This document shows, piece by piece, positions 16,573 to 25,476 of a stretch of DNA of 63,812 bases. The notes under the pieces are model-generated. The model made no database searches. It worked only from the letters and a program-made list of their open reading frames with translations, and had not been told where the DNA came from. The DNA is from an uncultured Coriobacteriaceae bacterium (GTDB lineage: Bacteria > Actinomycetota > Coriobacteriia > Coriobacteriales > QAMH01): positions 1 to 63,812 of the forward strand of contig UQUH01000004.1 in the NCBI GenBank assembly GCA_900544245.1. Reading direction: 5' to 3'. Position 1 is the first letter of the stretch, and the number at the start of each line of letters is the position of its first letter. The position numbers and the translations under genes were made by a program.

Positions 16573-16689
16573 TCTTATCGGATGAGATGCATCGGCCCTC
16601 TGGCCTGTGCATGGCGCAGGTTTTTACTTGCATAGCACACGGTCACGGTATATCCTCAACGACAATTCCACTCCAGAGAAAGGTCGATC

Positions 16690-17241
16690 ATGTCAACTGA
16701 TTTCATCGCCATTGGCGAACGCATCCGCGGCATTCGCGAGGCCTGCGACGTCACGGCCGAGGACATGGCCGCCGACCTTGACGTCGATCTGGAAACCTAC
16801 ATCCAATGGGAGGAGACGGGTGCCGACGTACCCATCTCGGCCATCTATCACATGGCAAATCGCTTTGGCATCGAGTTCACGGAGATCCTGACGGGTAAGT
16901 CCGGGCACCTCGACACCTTCCACCTCATCAAGGCAGGCGAAGGTCGCGAGGTCGACCGACTTCCGGGCTATCACTTCGAGGATCTGGCCTGGCGCTTCAC
17001 CCGAAAGGATTTCCAGCCCCTGCTCGTCACGCTCGACCCCCATGACGAGCCTGCCGAGCTTGTCGATCATCGGGGCCAGGAGTTCAACTACATCCTCGAG
17101 GGGTCTATCGTCTTTACCTTCGATGACCGCGAGATAGTCCTCGATGCCGGGGACTCCATCTTCTTCAACCCGGAACACAGGCACGGGCAACGTTGCAACG
17201 GCAACGTACCCGCCAAGTTCCTCACCATCATTTCAGAGTAA
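16690..17241 (+). CDS. XRE-family regulator with C-terminal cupin domain
   Basis: Residues 8-65 form a helix-turn-helix of the Cro/CI type (GERIRGIREACDVTAEDMAA, then ILTG). Residues 105-180 form a cupin_2 barrel with the metal or ligand pocket signature FNYILEGSIVFTFDD and HRHGQRCNG. Such proteins sense a small molecule in the cupin and repress or activate an adjacent catabolic gene. The partner is probably the acyl-CoA synthetase 57 bp downstream. GAAAGG precedes the ATG. The stop TAA shares its last base with a palindromic repeat. Confidence 0.88.
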   Translation: MSTDFIAIGERIRGIREACDVTAEDMAADLDVDLETYIQWEETGADVPISAIYHMANRFGIEFTEILTGKSGHLDTFHLIKAGEGREVDRLPGYHFEDLAWRFTRKDFQPLLVTLDPHDEPAELVDHRGQEFNYILEGSIVFTFDDREIVLDAGDSIFFNPEHRHGQRCNGNVPAKFLTIISE

Positions 17242-17271
17242 TGAGACAGTTGCTCAGAGCAATTGTCTCAT
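17241..17271. repeat. GAGACA-type palindrome, at the stop codon of the XRE-cupin gene
   Basis: A 31-bp palindrome with ATGAGACA and TGTCTCAT ends around GTTGCTCAGAGCAAT. It begins on the last base of the TAA stop and could form a strong hairpin between the regulator and the acyl-CoA synthetase gene. Confidence 0.85.
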
Positions 17272-17297
17272 CGAGAAGCTAAGGAAAGCATAGAACC

Positions 17298-18971
17298 GTG
17301 GACTACATACTCAGCAAATATTGCCCCCGCATCGAATTCGACTCGTACGAGGACTTCTACGACAACTTCAAGATCGACGTGCCCGAGAACTTCAACTTCG
17401 CCTATGACGTCGTTGACGAGTGGGCGCGTGTCGAGCCCGACAAGAAGGCCCTCGTGTGGATCAACGACGCTGGCGAGGAACGCGAGTTCACCTTCACGGA
17501 CATCTCGCTGCTCTCCAACCGCGCCGCCAACGCCTTCAGGAAGCTCGGCATCCGCAAGGGCGACGTCGTCATGCTGATGCTGCGTCGCCGTTGGGAATAC
17601 TGGGTGTGCGCCATGGCGCTGTGCAAGATCGGCGCCTCAATCATCCCGGCGACCATCCAGCTCACCTCGAAGGACATCGCGTACCGCGCGAACTCCGCAG
17701 CCGTCAAGATGCTCATCTGCGTCGATGACGACTACGTGGTCGAGCAGGTGGAGGGCGCGCTGCCCAACTCGCCCAGCATCAAAGAAAAGGTGCTCGTCGC
17801 GGGCAAACGCGACGGCTGGCTGTCCTTCGACGAGCTCATCGAGGACGAGAGCGACCAGTGGGAGCGTCCCACCGGCGAGGATGCCACCCAAATCGACGAC
17901 ATCATGCTCATCTACTTCACGAGCGGCACCACGGGCAACGCCAAGGCCGTGGAGCACAGCTTCAAGCACCCGCTCGGGCACATCCTCACCGCCAAATACT
18001 GGCAGCAAGTACGCGAGAACCGCCTGCACATGTCCGTGACCGACAGCGGCTGGGCCAAGTTCGGCTGGGGCAAGATCTACGGTCAGTGGATTGCCGGCGC
18101 CGCGATCTTCGCCTACGACATGGACAAGTTCGTACCCGCCAAGCTTCTGCAGGTCATGCAGGACTACGACCTCGCGACCTTCTGCGCGCCGCCCACCATG
18201 TACCGCTTCATGCTGCAGGAGGACGTCGCAGCCTACGACCTTTCCTCCATCGAGAACTTCGCGACCGCGGGCGAGCCGCTCAACGGCGAGGTGACCATCC
18301 AGTGGGAGAGGCTCACGGGCAAGAAGATCCGCGAGGGCTTTGGCCAGACGGAAGGCCCCGTGCTGCTGGCGACCTACCCGTGGATCGAGCCACGTCCCGG
18401 CTCCATGGGCAAGCCGAGCCCGCTGCTCAACATCAAACTGCTCGACGACGATGGCTACGAAGTCGCCGACGGTAGCGAGGGCGCTATCTGCGTCACCGGC
18501 CTCAAGGAGGCCTATCCGCCGGGCCTGTTCGTCGGCTACTACAACGATCCCGAGCGCACGGCCGAGGCTGTGGGTGGCGAATACTATAACCTGCATGACA
18601 TGGCATGGCGCGACACGGAAGGGTACTGCTACTTCGTCGGCCGCAACGACGACGTCATCAAGTGCTCGGGCTATCGCATCGGGCCGTTCGAGGTGGAGAG
18701 CGCGCTCGTGGCGCATCCGGCTGTCGTCGAGTGCGCGGTGACCGCCGCCCCCGACCCCGTGCGCGGCAAGGTCGTGAAGGCCTCCATCATCCTGGCCAAG
18801 GGCTACGAGCCGAGCGACGAGCTCACGAAGGAGCTGCAGGATCACGTCAAGCACACGACGGCGCCGTACAAGTATCCGCGTATCGTGGAATACGTCGATG
18901 ACCTACCCAAGACCATCGGCGGCAAGATCAAGCGCAAGATGATCCGCAACGCCGACGGGGTTACGGACTAG
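17298..18971 (+). CDS. AMP-forming acyl-CoA synthetase (medium-chain or aryl acid type)
   Basis: Activates a carboxylic acid through an acyl-AMP and transfers it to CoA. The 557-residue ANL-family protein has the P-loop IYFTSGTTGNAKAVEH near residue 205, FGQTEG near residue 352, the hinge/ATP motif GRNDDVIKCSGYRIGPFE, and the catalytic Lys in KTIGGKIKRKMI. It resembles the acyl-CoA synthetase medium-chain (MACS/PrpE-like) branch. The start is GTG with AAGGAAAG ten bases upstream. It lies downstream of an XRE-cupin regulator that may respond to its substrate. The exact acid is unknown. Confidence 0.9.
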   Translation: MDYILSKYCPRIEFDSYEDFYDNFKIDVPENFNFAYDVVDEWARVEPDKKALVWINDAGEEREFTFTDISLLSNRAANAFRKLGIRKGDVVMLMLRRRWEYWVCAMALCKIGASIIPATIQLTSKDIAYRANSAAVKMLICVDDDYVVEQVEGALPNSPSIKEKVLVAGKRDGWLSFDELIEDESDQWERPTGEDATQIDDIMLIYFTSGTTGNAKAVEHSFKHPLGHILTAKYWQQVRENRLHMSVTDSGWAKFGWGKIYGQWIAGAAIFAYDMDKFVPAKLLQVMQDYDLATFCAPPTMYRFMLQEDVAAYDLSSIENFATAGEPLNGEVTIQWERLTGKKIREGFGQTEGPVLLATYPWIEPRPGSMGKPSPLLNIKLLDDDGYEVADGSEGAICVTGLKEAYPPGLFVGYYNDPERTAEAVGGEYYNLHDMAWRDTEGYCYFVGRNDDVIKCSGYRIGPFEVESALVAHPAVVECAVTAAPDPVRGKVVKASIILAKGYEPSDELTKELQDHVKHTTAPYKYPRIVEYVDDLPKTIGGKIKRKMIRNADGVTD

Positions 18972-19091
18972 CTTGTCCGAGGCTGATCCTCACGCCTGGA
19001 AAAATCGAATACATCCTCCCTGGAGAATAATAGAGCGAATCCACTGCTCAAGACCTTCCCTTTGGGCATGGCGGCATCCCCAGGCGCTTCC

Positions 19092-19104
19092 TAGTATGTA
19101 GGTA
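19092..19104 (+). promoter_or_regulatory. TAGTAT -10 candidate and short palindrome before the molybdenum enzyme gene
   Basis: CCTAGTATGTAGG is a short inverted repeat (CCTA-N5-TAGG) that contains a TAGTAT hexamer. The same CTAGTATGT core forms the probable -10 region of serC and ahcY. No -35 is convincing. Confidence 0.35.
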
Positions 19105-19155
19105 TCGCGAGAACTGGGGCCCCACGAGAAATGAGAAGACAAGAGGAGGATCGAA

Positions 19156-21393
19156 ATGGCTGAAGACAAGGTAGAGGTCCTGCGAGCCGGTTGCTTTTTC
19201 TGCCATGTCCGCTGCGGCGTGCTGGTAACCAAGGTCAATGGCCGCATCACCGACATTAAAGGAGATCCGGATTGCCCCCACAATCACGGATTTACCTGTT
19301 CGCGCCTGGACAAGCAGCGCTACCTGGAAGGATTCGTCTACAATCCCAACCGCCTGAAAAAGCCCCTCAAACGCATAGGCGAACGCGGCAGCGGTCAATG
19401 GGAAGAGATTTCCTGGGACCAGGCTTTTGACGAGATCGCAGAGAAGCTCGCCGATCTGCGCGACAAATACGGTGCTGAAACCCTGGCCTTCACCGAGGGC
19501 ACGGCCCGTACTTGGAGCTGGTTGCACTACAAGTTCACTAACCTGTTTGGCACCCCCAATACGGGAGGTAACGGCACCATCTGCTACAGCTCCGACATGT
19601 GGCTCGAGCCTTGCACCTACGGCGGCTTCTGCTCCGACAAGGCGGACTGGGTCAATGCCGACGTCGTAGTCATGTGGGGTCGCAATACCATCGCCTCAGA
19701 GCCTCTGCTGTGGGACTGGGTGCAGAAGAACCGCGAGAAAAACGGTGCCAAGATTCTGTGCATCGACCCGCGCTTCAGCGAGGTGGCACAACAAGCCGAC
19801 CTGTTCCTGCAGCTGCGTCCCGGCACCGATGCCGCACTGGCGCTCGGCATGATTAACGTCATCATCGAGGAAGACCTCTATGATCACGAATTTGTTGACA
19901 AGTGGTGCATCGGCTTCGAGGAGCTCAAGGAGCGCGCTGCCGAATATCCCGTTGACAAAGTAGCTGAAATCACCTGGGTCCCTGAAGAGAAGATCCGCGC
20001 GGCGGCACGCATGTACGCAACCGCCAAGTCAGCATCCATGCCCTGGGGTCAGAAGGGCGGAGATGCCTCCGGCATCAACGCTTCCTCCACCATCCAGGCC
20101 AAGGCCATCTTACGAGCCATTACTGGCAACCTAGACAAGAAAGGCGGAGATCAGCTTGCTCCTCCGTCTCGCTTCCCACCGGCGTTCTTTGAGCACTACG
20201 CCTTGCCCCAGGAGCAGCGCGACAAGATGGTTGGAAACGATGTCTTCCCCGGCCTGACCTTCAAGGGCTGGGACATCATCTCCCAAGCCTACCCGTCGTT
20301 CTATCCCTACTCCAACGCGCCGCTGATGTTCCGCCAGATGATTTCGGGCGACCCGTATCCCATCAAAGCGCTCATCGTTCAGGCAGACAACCCCGTCGTG
20401 GCGTTCTCCAACACCAAGCTGGTAGTCGAAGCACTTAAGAACCTCGATTTGCTCGTGGTCCACGACTACTTCATGACCCCGACCGCCGCGCTTGCGGATT
20501 ACGCGCTACCTGCAGCAACCTGGCTCGAGAGGCCCGATAACTGCTATGCCGTCATGAACCATCGTCCCATGTACTTTGGCGCACAGGCCCGCGTCATCGA
20601 CCGTTTCGAGGGCGGCGCTGACGTTGACTTCCGTGACGACTACGAATTCTGGTACGGCCTGGCAATTCGTCTCGGCCAAGAAGACAAGTGGTGGGGCCCC
20701 AAGACGGAGGACATGCTTGACTTCCAGCTCGCGCCCATGGGCATGACGTTTGAGCAGTTCTACAACGACGTGAAGTACATGGCTGGCAAGAAGAAGTACC
20801 TCAAGTATAAGGAGCCTGGCTACAAGTTCCTCACCCCCTCCGGCAAGGTCGAGCTCAAGTCTTCGGTTATCGAAAAACTTGCAGAAGAGACGGGGCGCCC
20901 CTTCGACCCGTTGCCTCACTTCGAGTACCCCGGCCTGAGCAACGAAAAGCATCCCGAATGGGGCGATGAATATCCGCTCATCGCCATCACCGGCGCTCGC
21001 TTCATGCCGTTCTATCACTCCGAGCACAGGCAGCCCGGCCCCTATCGTGATTTGCATCCGGAGCCGATCTTCGATATCCACCCGGATACCGCAATCGACC
21101 TTGATATCGCAGATGGTGACTGGTGTTGGATCGAAACCCACATGGGCCGCATCAAGCAACGCGCTCGAAAGACCTCGATTGTCGATCCAAGGGTCATCAG
21201 CATCCAGCACGACTGGTGGTTCCCCGAGCAGGACATGGCCCTGCCAAACCTCGGCGGCGTGTTCAAATCCAGCGCCAATGTCATCCTCGATGATGATCCG
21301 GAAAGCCTGGACCAGCTCATGGGCTCTTGGCAGCAAACCGGCGTTGCCGTAAAGGTATACAAATGTGCCCCCGAGGAATGCGGTATCGACTAG
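19156..21393 (+). CDS. Molybdopterin-dependent oxidoreductase (DMSO reductase family), single-subunit, cytoplasmic
   Basis: A 745-residue Mo/W-bis-MGD enzyme. Cys13, Cys16, Cys20 and Cys48 should bind one 4Fe-4S cluster, and Cys143 in GTICYSS is a good candidate for the metal ligand. There is no twin-arginine signal, so it should stay in the cytoplasm. No FeS or membrane subunit is nearby. Spacing of these cysteines recalls tungsten acetylene hydratase (9, 12, 16, 46 and 141), but the catalytic Asp after the second Cys is His17 here, so that reaction is not expected. Substrate is unknown; the enzyme may act on an aromatic or other organic compound taken up from the gut. AGGAGG precedes the ATG. 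Confidence 0.9.
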   Translation: MAEDKVEVLRAGCFFCHVRCGVLVTKVNGRITDIKGDPDCPHNHGFTCSRLDKQRYLEGFVYNPNRLKKPLKRIGERGSGQWEEISWDQAFDEIAEKLADLRDKYGAETLAFTEGTARTWSWLHYKFTNLFGTPNTGGNGTICYSSDMWLEPCTYGGFCSDKADWVNADVVVMWGRNTIASEPLLWDWVQKNREKNGAKILCIDPRFSEVAQQADLFLQLRPGTDAALALGMINVIIEEDLYDHEFVDKWCIGFEELKERAAEYPVDKVAEITWVPEEKIRAAARMYATAKSASMPWGQKGGDASGINASSTIQAKAILRAITGNLDKKGGDQLAPPSRFPPAFFEHYALPQEQRDKMVGNDVFPGLTFKGWDIISQAYPSFYPYSNAPLMFRQMISGDPYPIKALIVQADNPVVAFSNTKLVVEALKNLDLLVVHDYFMTPTAALADYALPAATWLERPDNCYAVMNHRPMYFGAQARVIDRFEGGADVDFRDDYEFWYGLAIRLGQEDKWWGPKTEDMLDFQLAPMGMTFEQFYNDVKYMAGKKKYLKYKEPGYKFLTPSGKVELKSSVIEKLAEETGRPFDPLPHFEYPGLSNEKHPEWGDEYPLIAITGARFMPFYHSEHRQPGPYRDLHPEPIFDIHPDTAIDLDIADGDWCWIETHMGRIKQRARKTSIVDPRVISIQHDWWFPEQDMALPNLGGVFKSSANVILDDDPESLDQLMGSWQQTGVAVKVYKCAPEECGID

Positions 21394-21413
21394 CGTCGAG
21401 ACGCTAGCAACAA

Positions 21414-21443
21414 GCGCGCCGTCTCTCGTATGGGACGGCGCGC
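21414..21443 (+). terminator. Hairpin after the molybdenum enzyme gene
   Basis: GCGCGCCGTC and GACGGCGCGC form a perfect ten-bp stem with a ten-base loop, followed by GTTTG. The short T run suggests partial termination, which would lower expression of the two small genes that follow. Confidence 0.55.
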
Positions 21444-21474
21444 GTTTGAGCCTCGAGCGCGAGAGGAGAACAAG

Positions 21475-21705
21475 ATGGCTGATGTGTCAAAGCTCTTTGG
21501 AATCACCGACCAGGAAATCGAAGCCGTAAAGGGCGAGGGGATCGAAACCGTGGAGGCCTTTTATGAGGTGGCCAAGCACCCTGATAGCCGCACCGAACTA
21601 GCAGGCAAGACGGGTATCGAAAGTTTCCGCCTAGAGGAGCTCTCTTCTATCGCAGGAAACTTCATTCTCATGATGGACTGCTCCTGGGATGATGATGACG
21701 AGTAG
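21475..21705 (+). CDS. Small helix-hairpin-helix-like protein (DUF4332-like)
   Basis: A 76-residue acidic protein. The pattern LFGITDQEIEAVKGEGIETVEAF followed by RTELAGKTGI resembles the double helix-hairpin-helix of DUF4332 proteins. One Cys is present near the acidic end (MMDCSWDDDDE). It follows the molybdenum enzyme by 81 bp and has GAGGAG upstream of its ATG. It may be a dedicated partner or maturation factor of that enzyme, on context alone. Confidence 0.65.
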   Translation: MADVSKLFGITDQEIEAVKGEGIETVEAFYEVAKHPDSRTELAGKTGIESFRLEELSSIAGNFILMMDCSWDDDDE

Positions 21706-21734
21706 CTTCTGCTCAGATAGGAGGAAAGAGGAAC

Positions 21735-21926
21735 ATGTGTTTCAGACCACCTGAGGTAGATGCAGGAGAAGTCGTATGCCGGAGCTGCTATATGGTCGTC
21801 GAGCCTAATCCGGACGGCACCTGCCCCGAATGTGGTGCACAGATGGGAGATCCCGCTCCGGCCGCTGCGACACCGGCGCCTGCTCCCAACCCCACAGCGC
21901 CAAAGGCACCGGGAGCACCAGAGTAA
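21735..21926 (+). CDS. Small zinc-ribbon or rubredoxin-like protein
   Basis: A 63-residue protein with CxxC at VVCRSCYMV and a second CxxC at GTCPECGAQ, enough for one zinc ribbon or a rubredoxin-type metal site. An Ala/Pro-rich tail of about 20 residues follows. AGGAGGAAAG precedes the ATG. Its place directly after the molybdenum enzyme and the helix-hairpin-helix protein suggests a three-gene unit. An electron-transfer role is possible, but nothing in the sequence proves it. A related 68-residue protein is encoded on the other strand at 22771-22977. Confidence 0.65.
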   Translation: MCFRPPEVDAGEVVCRSCYMVVEPNPDGTCPECGAQMGDPAPAAATPAPAPNPTAPKAPGAPE

Positions 21927-22066
21927 GTTTCTGTCTGGTGAGGATTTTGCCCACCGGCTGGCAAACGTAACGAGCGCGAAGGCTTCTGCGGCAGGCATGC
22001 AGCAGGAGCTTTCGTGCACCTGCGAAAAACGAGGAAGACGCGACAAGCGGATAAGCGAGGGATGTC

Positions 22067-22774
22067 ATGGTGCAGGATAGATATGAAGCCAAGCTACGCT
22101 TTGCCACGGCATTCGTAAAGCTTGCGACGGCGCAGCACCCTGACAAGATTACGGTCGGACAGATCGTTGAAGAGACGGGCAAGAATCGCAAGACCTTCTA
22201 CTACCACTTCGAAGACAAGAGCGCGCTGGTGAGATGGCTCTTTCGCTATGACATCGCATGCGAGCTCGAGCGCTACTTTCCCACACACGAGCTTGTGTTC
22301 GACGCTACCGGCGACGACGAGCATCTGGCCGGTCTGCCCTTCTATGCGAGGCACTTTCAGCAAAACGGCACGATTGACAACACCATGTTCTTTGAGGTGT
22401 TCTCACGCAGCCTCGAGAAGCACCGCGACTACTACCGTCAGGTGTTTTCGCACGTAGGCGGCGACAGCTTGGATAGCTACCTGCACCAGATTTACACTCC
22501 CTGCCTGAGAGAGGACGTACTTTACCTGATAGACCGTGAGCTTGAGCTGCGCGGAGGAATCGATGCGCCGACGATCAAGAGCAAGATGGAGGAAAGCGCC
22601 GCTATCGACTTTCTTGCGGAGTTCTTCACCGGGTCCTTTATCTCGCGTGTTATCACAAGAATCCATGACACGGGCTTCAACAGGAGCATGCACGACATTG
22701 CCCCCTTCGAGAACGTCATACATGAATCATTGCAGCTGATGATAGCCAAGCACTTGGGTCCAAGCGAGCACTAG
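22067..22774 (+). CDS. TetR/AcrR-family transcriptional regulator
   Basis: A 235-residue regulator with an N-terminal helix-turn-helix: KITVGQIVEETGKNRKTFYYHFEDKSALVRWLF at residues 26-58 is a textbook TetR DNA-binding segment. The C-terminal ligand domain is not recognisable to a subfamily. It lies downstream of the molybdenum enzyme unit and is the most likely regulator of it. The 140-bp gap upstream holds no obvious palindrome. Its last four bases overlap the convergent small gene on the minus strand. Confidence 0.88.
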   Translation: MVQDRYEAKLRFATAFVKLATAQHPDKITVGQIVEETGKNRKTFYYHFEDKSALVRWLFRYDIACELERYFPTHELVFDATGDDEHLAGLPFYARHFQQNGTIDNTMFFEVFSRSLEKHRDYYRQVFSHVGGDSLDSYLHQIYTPCLREDVLYLIDRELELRGGIDAPTIKSKMEESAAIDFLAEFFTGSFISRVITRIHDTGFNRSMHDIAPFENVIHESLQLMIAKHLGPSEH

Positions 22775-22977
22775 CGATTGAACGCATCGACGGCGTCACC
22801 TGCTGCTGCGATTGCCCGCGCTCTTGCATTGTGTGGAAGGAACGTGTGGCAGGCGGGGCAGCTGATATCGGATTCTGCGACTTGAACGCCGCATTCCGGG
22901 CAGACATGCTCATGCTGGGCAGGGTCGCCCTCTTGCAGTCCCATGCAAGCTCCGCACATGACGCAGGGGATGCACAT
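22771..22977 (-). CDS. Small double zinc-ribbon protein
   Basis: A 68-residue protein with several CxxC pairs: CIPCVMCGAC near the N-terminus, then CPECGVQ and CPACHTF. The start at MCIPCVMC is chosen because AAAGGAG lies nine bases upstream; a longer reading adds 23 residues before it. It converges with and overlaps the tetR gene by four bases. It resembles the 63-residue protein on the other strand in its metal-binding pattern. Function unknown; metal binding or a protein-protein role is likely. Confidence 0.6.
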   Translation of the reverse strand: MCIPCVMCGACMGLQEGDPAQHEHVCPECGVQVAESDISCPACHTFLPHNARARAIAAAGDAVDAFNR

Positions 22978-23060
22978 GCCGAGCTCCTTTCCTCGTGGGA
23001 GGGGTCGTCCACCTTCTCTTAAGGATACCTTTCTTGGTCGCATCATGCCCTGGGCAACAT

Positions 23061-23124
23061 GACGATTGTGTGAGAGAGGGAACGAGATTTCTCGACTCCG
23101 CTTCGCTCCGCTCGAAATGACAGG
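23061..23124. repeat. Isolated CGATTGTGTGAGA motif followed by a CGAAATGACA-family repeat
   Basis: CGATTGTGTGAGA at 23063-23075 is a single copy of the motif that is arrayed at 16.4 and 48.8 kb. It is followed at once by a repeat running from CGAGATTTCTCGACTCCGC to GCTCGAAATGACAGG. Both lie downstream of ilvN. Confidence 0.6.
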
Positions 23125-23134
23125 GGCATGACAG

Positions 23135-23608
23135 CTAGTCAGTTGCTAGCGCGACCTTGCCGGTGCGAATCATTTCCCTGATGCCATAGGGACCGAGCAG
23201 AGCCTCGAACGCCTCGATCCTTTCGGCGGTGTCCGTGAGTTCGATGATGAGCGAATCAGGCGCTCCGCCATCGACACGTGCGCCGAAAAGCCCCGCAAGC
23301 TCGATGATCTCGCCGCGCTTCTCGGGCTCGGCATTCACCTTGAAGAGCACGAGCTCGCGTTCGATGTGATCCTTGTCGGTGAGGTCGGTCACCTTGTACA
23401 CGTTGATGAGCTTGTGAAGCTGCTTGGTCACCTGCTCGACGATGCGCTCGTCGGCATCGACCACCATCGTCACGCGGCTGCGCACGTCCTCCTCGGTGAT
23501 GCTGACGGCGAGGGACTCGATGTTGAAGCCGCGGCGCGCGATGAGGCCGGCGATGCGGGCGAGCACGCCCGGTTTGTTGTCCACCCACACGGAAAGAATG
23601 CGTGACAT
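23135..23608 (-). CDS. ilvN: Acetolactate synthase small (regulatory) subunit (IlvN/IlvH)
   Basis: The regulatory partner of IlvB; it binds valine and raises catalytic activity. The 157-residue protein opens with the ACT domain VWVDNKPGVLARIAGLIARRGFNIESLAV and ends with the usual second domain (ELTDTAERIEAFEALLGPYGI). The start at MSRILSVW has AAGGAG upstream and lies two bases after the ilvB stop, so the pair is one operon. The longer reading is rejected. Confidence 0.95.
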   Translation of the reverse strand: MSRILSVWVDNKPGVLARIAGLIARRGFNIESLAVSITEEDVRSRVTMVVDADERIVEQVTKQLHKLINVYKVTDLTDKDHIERELVLFKVNAEPEKRGEIIELAGLFGARVDGGAPDSLIIELTDTAERIEAFEALLGPYGIREMIRTGKVALATD

Positions 23609-23610
23609 GA

Positions 23611-25329
23611 CTACTCCTTGTCTCGCAGGTCTGACACGCCCTTGGCCGAGCCATCGCATGCGTCCTTGGGGTATACGTCCTCGTCACTCGCAATGGGAAT
23701 CCACAGCAGTGCCGGCCCCTCGTTTGCGAGCCACTGCCGCATTGCCGCCTCGAGTTCCGACGGGCTCTCGACCTTGCTTGCGTTCCATCCGTAGGCACGG
23801 GCGAGCGCGGCGAAATCGGGATTTCCGGTGAACAGGGTCTGGCTGTATCGCCTGTCATGGAACTGCTCTTGCATTTGGCGCACCATTCCCAGGCAATTGT
23901 TATCGAGAAGCAGCACCTTGACCGGCAGCCCATTCTCGTGAATCGTCGCCATCTCCTGAATGTTCATCTGGATGGAGCCATCGCCCGTGATGCAGATGAC
24001 GCGGCTATCGGGCATGCCGAGCTGAGCGCCCATTGCCGCCGGAAGCCCAAATCCCATCGTCCCCGCACCACCACTCGAAACGAACGTGCGCGGCCTCGTG
24101 GTGTGGAAGAGCTGGCTTGCCCACATCTGGTGTTGCCCCACGTCGGTGGTAAGGATGGTGTCGCGGTCCTTCACGAGCTCGTCCAGCACCATTATCACCT
24201 GCTCGGGACGAATCGTGCCCTCGCCACGCATATTGCGATGGGGCTTTTCCCGCTTCCATCGTGCGATGCTCTCGAGCCACGCGGAAGTCTGCGGCTGCGC
24301 GTCATTCTTGCGCAGCTCCTCGACGAGAGCGGTGAGCACCGTCTTCACGTCGCCCACGATGGGGATGTCGGCATGGTGGTTCTTGCCTATCTCGGCGGGA
24401 TCGATGTCGATGTGTATCACGCGCGCGTGCGGCGCAAATCCCTGTGCGTCACCCGTCGAACGGTTCGCGAAGCGCGTGCCCACGGCAAGCACGAGGTCGC
24501 TCTCGTGCATCGCCTCGTTTGCCGCCGGGAGCCCGTACATTCCCAGCATCCCCAGGTTGAGCGGGCTGTCCTCGGGAAAGCCCCCCTTGCCGGTGAGCGT
24601 CGTCGCGACGGGAATCTGCATCGATTCGGCAAGCTGCGTGAGCTCGGCCGTCGCGCCCGAGGCGATGACACCGCCTCCCGCATATATGACGGGACGCTTC
24701 GCCTTCTCGATTGCGCGCGCCGCCTGCTTCACCTGCTTGCTGTTGCCCTTGTACGTGGGCTTGTACGACTGGAGCCTGACCTCGGCGGGATAGCTGTACG
24801 CAACGTCGAACTCGCGCGCGAGGTTGCTCGGGATGTCGATGACCACGGGGCCCGGACGTCCGGTCGAAGCGATGTGATATGCCTGGGCGATGGTCTCGGG
24901 GATATCGGCCGCCTCCTTGACGAGGTAGCTGTGTTTCACGATGGGAAGCGTGATGCCCGTCATGTCCGACTCCTGGAACGCATCGCTGCCCAGCGCGTCG
25001 GTGGGAACTTGACCGGTGATGACGACGAGCGGGATGGAATCCATGTACGCCGTCGCGATGCCCGTGACCGTGTTGGTGGCACCAGGGCCGCTCGTGACGA
25101 TGACGGTGCCGACCTTGCCGGTCGCACGCGCATAGCCATCGGCAGCGTGCACCGCACCCTGCTCGTGGCGCACGAGGATGTGGTTGAGCTTCTTGCTATC
25201 GTAGAGCGCGTCGTAGATGTCGAGCGCATGGCCACCGGGGTATCCGAAGACGGTCTTGACACCGGCATCTTCCAGCGCCCTGATCAGGCATTGCGCGCCG
25301 GTCATCTTCGTTTCGTTGTGTTTGCTCAT
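23611..25329 (-). CDS. ilvB: Acetolactate synthase large subunit (IlvB)
   Basis: Condenses two pyruvates, or pyruvate and 2-oxobutyrate, to start branched-chain amino acid synthesis. The 572 residues contain the three ThDP-family domains: the catalytic Glu in HEQGAVHAADGYARA, an FAD/regulatory domain, and the metal and ThDP site starting GDGSIQMN and ending DNNCLGMV. The ilvN partner follows directly. No leader peptide or T-box is seen upstream; the -10 box sits beside a palindromic repeat. Confidence 0.96.
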   Translation of the reverse strand: MSKHNETKMTGAQCLIRALEDAGVKTVFGYPGGHALDIYDALYDSKKLNHILVRHEQGAVHAADGYARATGKVGTVIVTSGPGATNTVTGIATAYMDSIPLVVITGQVPTDALGSDAFQESDMTGITLPIVKHSYLVKEAADIPETIAQAYHIASTGRPGPVVIDIPSNLAREFDVAYSYPAEVRLQSYKPTYKGNSKQVKQAARAIEKAKRPVIYAGGGVIASGATAELTQLAESMQIPVATTLTGKGGFPEDSPLNLGMLGMYGLPAANEAMHESDLVLAVGTRFANRSTGDAQGFAPHARVIHIDIDPAEIGKNHHADIPIVGDVKTVLTALVEELRKNDAQPQTSAWLESIARWKREKPHRNMRGEGTIRPEQVIMVLDELVKDRDTILTTDVGQHQMWASQLFHTTRPRTFVSSGGAGTMGFGLPAAMGAQLGMPDSRVICITGDGSIQMNIQEMATIHENGLPVKVLLLDNNCLGMVRQMQEQFHDRRYSQTLFTGNPDFAALARAYGWNASKVESPSELEAAMRQWLANEGPALLWIPIASDEDVYPKDACDGSAKGVSDLRDKE

Positions 25330-25380
25330 CGTGGTGTCGTCGTTTCCCTCGGCATTGGGCTTTGATAGCGTAATTTACGT

Positions 25381-25420
25381 ATTATAGCGTGTGGGACAAA
25401 TGGACAGGTCATTTGTCCCA
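25381..25420 (-). promoter_or_regulatory. ilvB promoter -10 box abutting a GGGACA-type palindrome
   Basis: On the minus strand TATAAT lies at 25386-25381, about 52 bp upstream of the ilvB ATG. The 29-bp palindrome TGGGACAAA...TTTGTCCCA (25392-25420) takes up the spacer and the -35 position. No consensus -35 remains. The palindrome is a variant of the GAGACA family with GGGACA ends. Confidence 0.5.
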
Positions 25421-25476
25421 GTTTCGACCGGAGATGCGTGAGCGTCGAAGCGGAGACCCCTCGCTCGAAACGGCAG

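Noticed and set aside
19156..21393. Acetylene hydratase
   Set aside because: Cysteine spacing is similar, but the catalytic Asp after the second Fe-S cysteine is His17, so the reaction is not supported.
23857..25365. A 500-codon plus-strand frame opposite ilvB
   Set aside because: Antisense shadow; composition rich in Arg, His and Leu without any domain, while ilvB is intact on the other strand.
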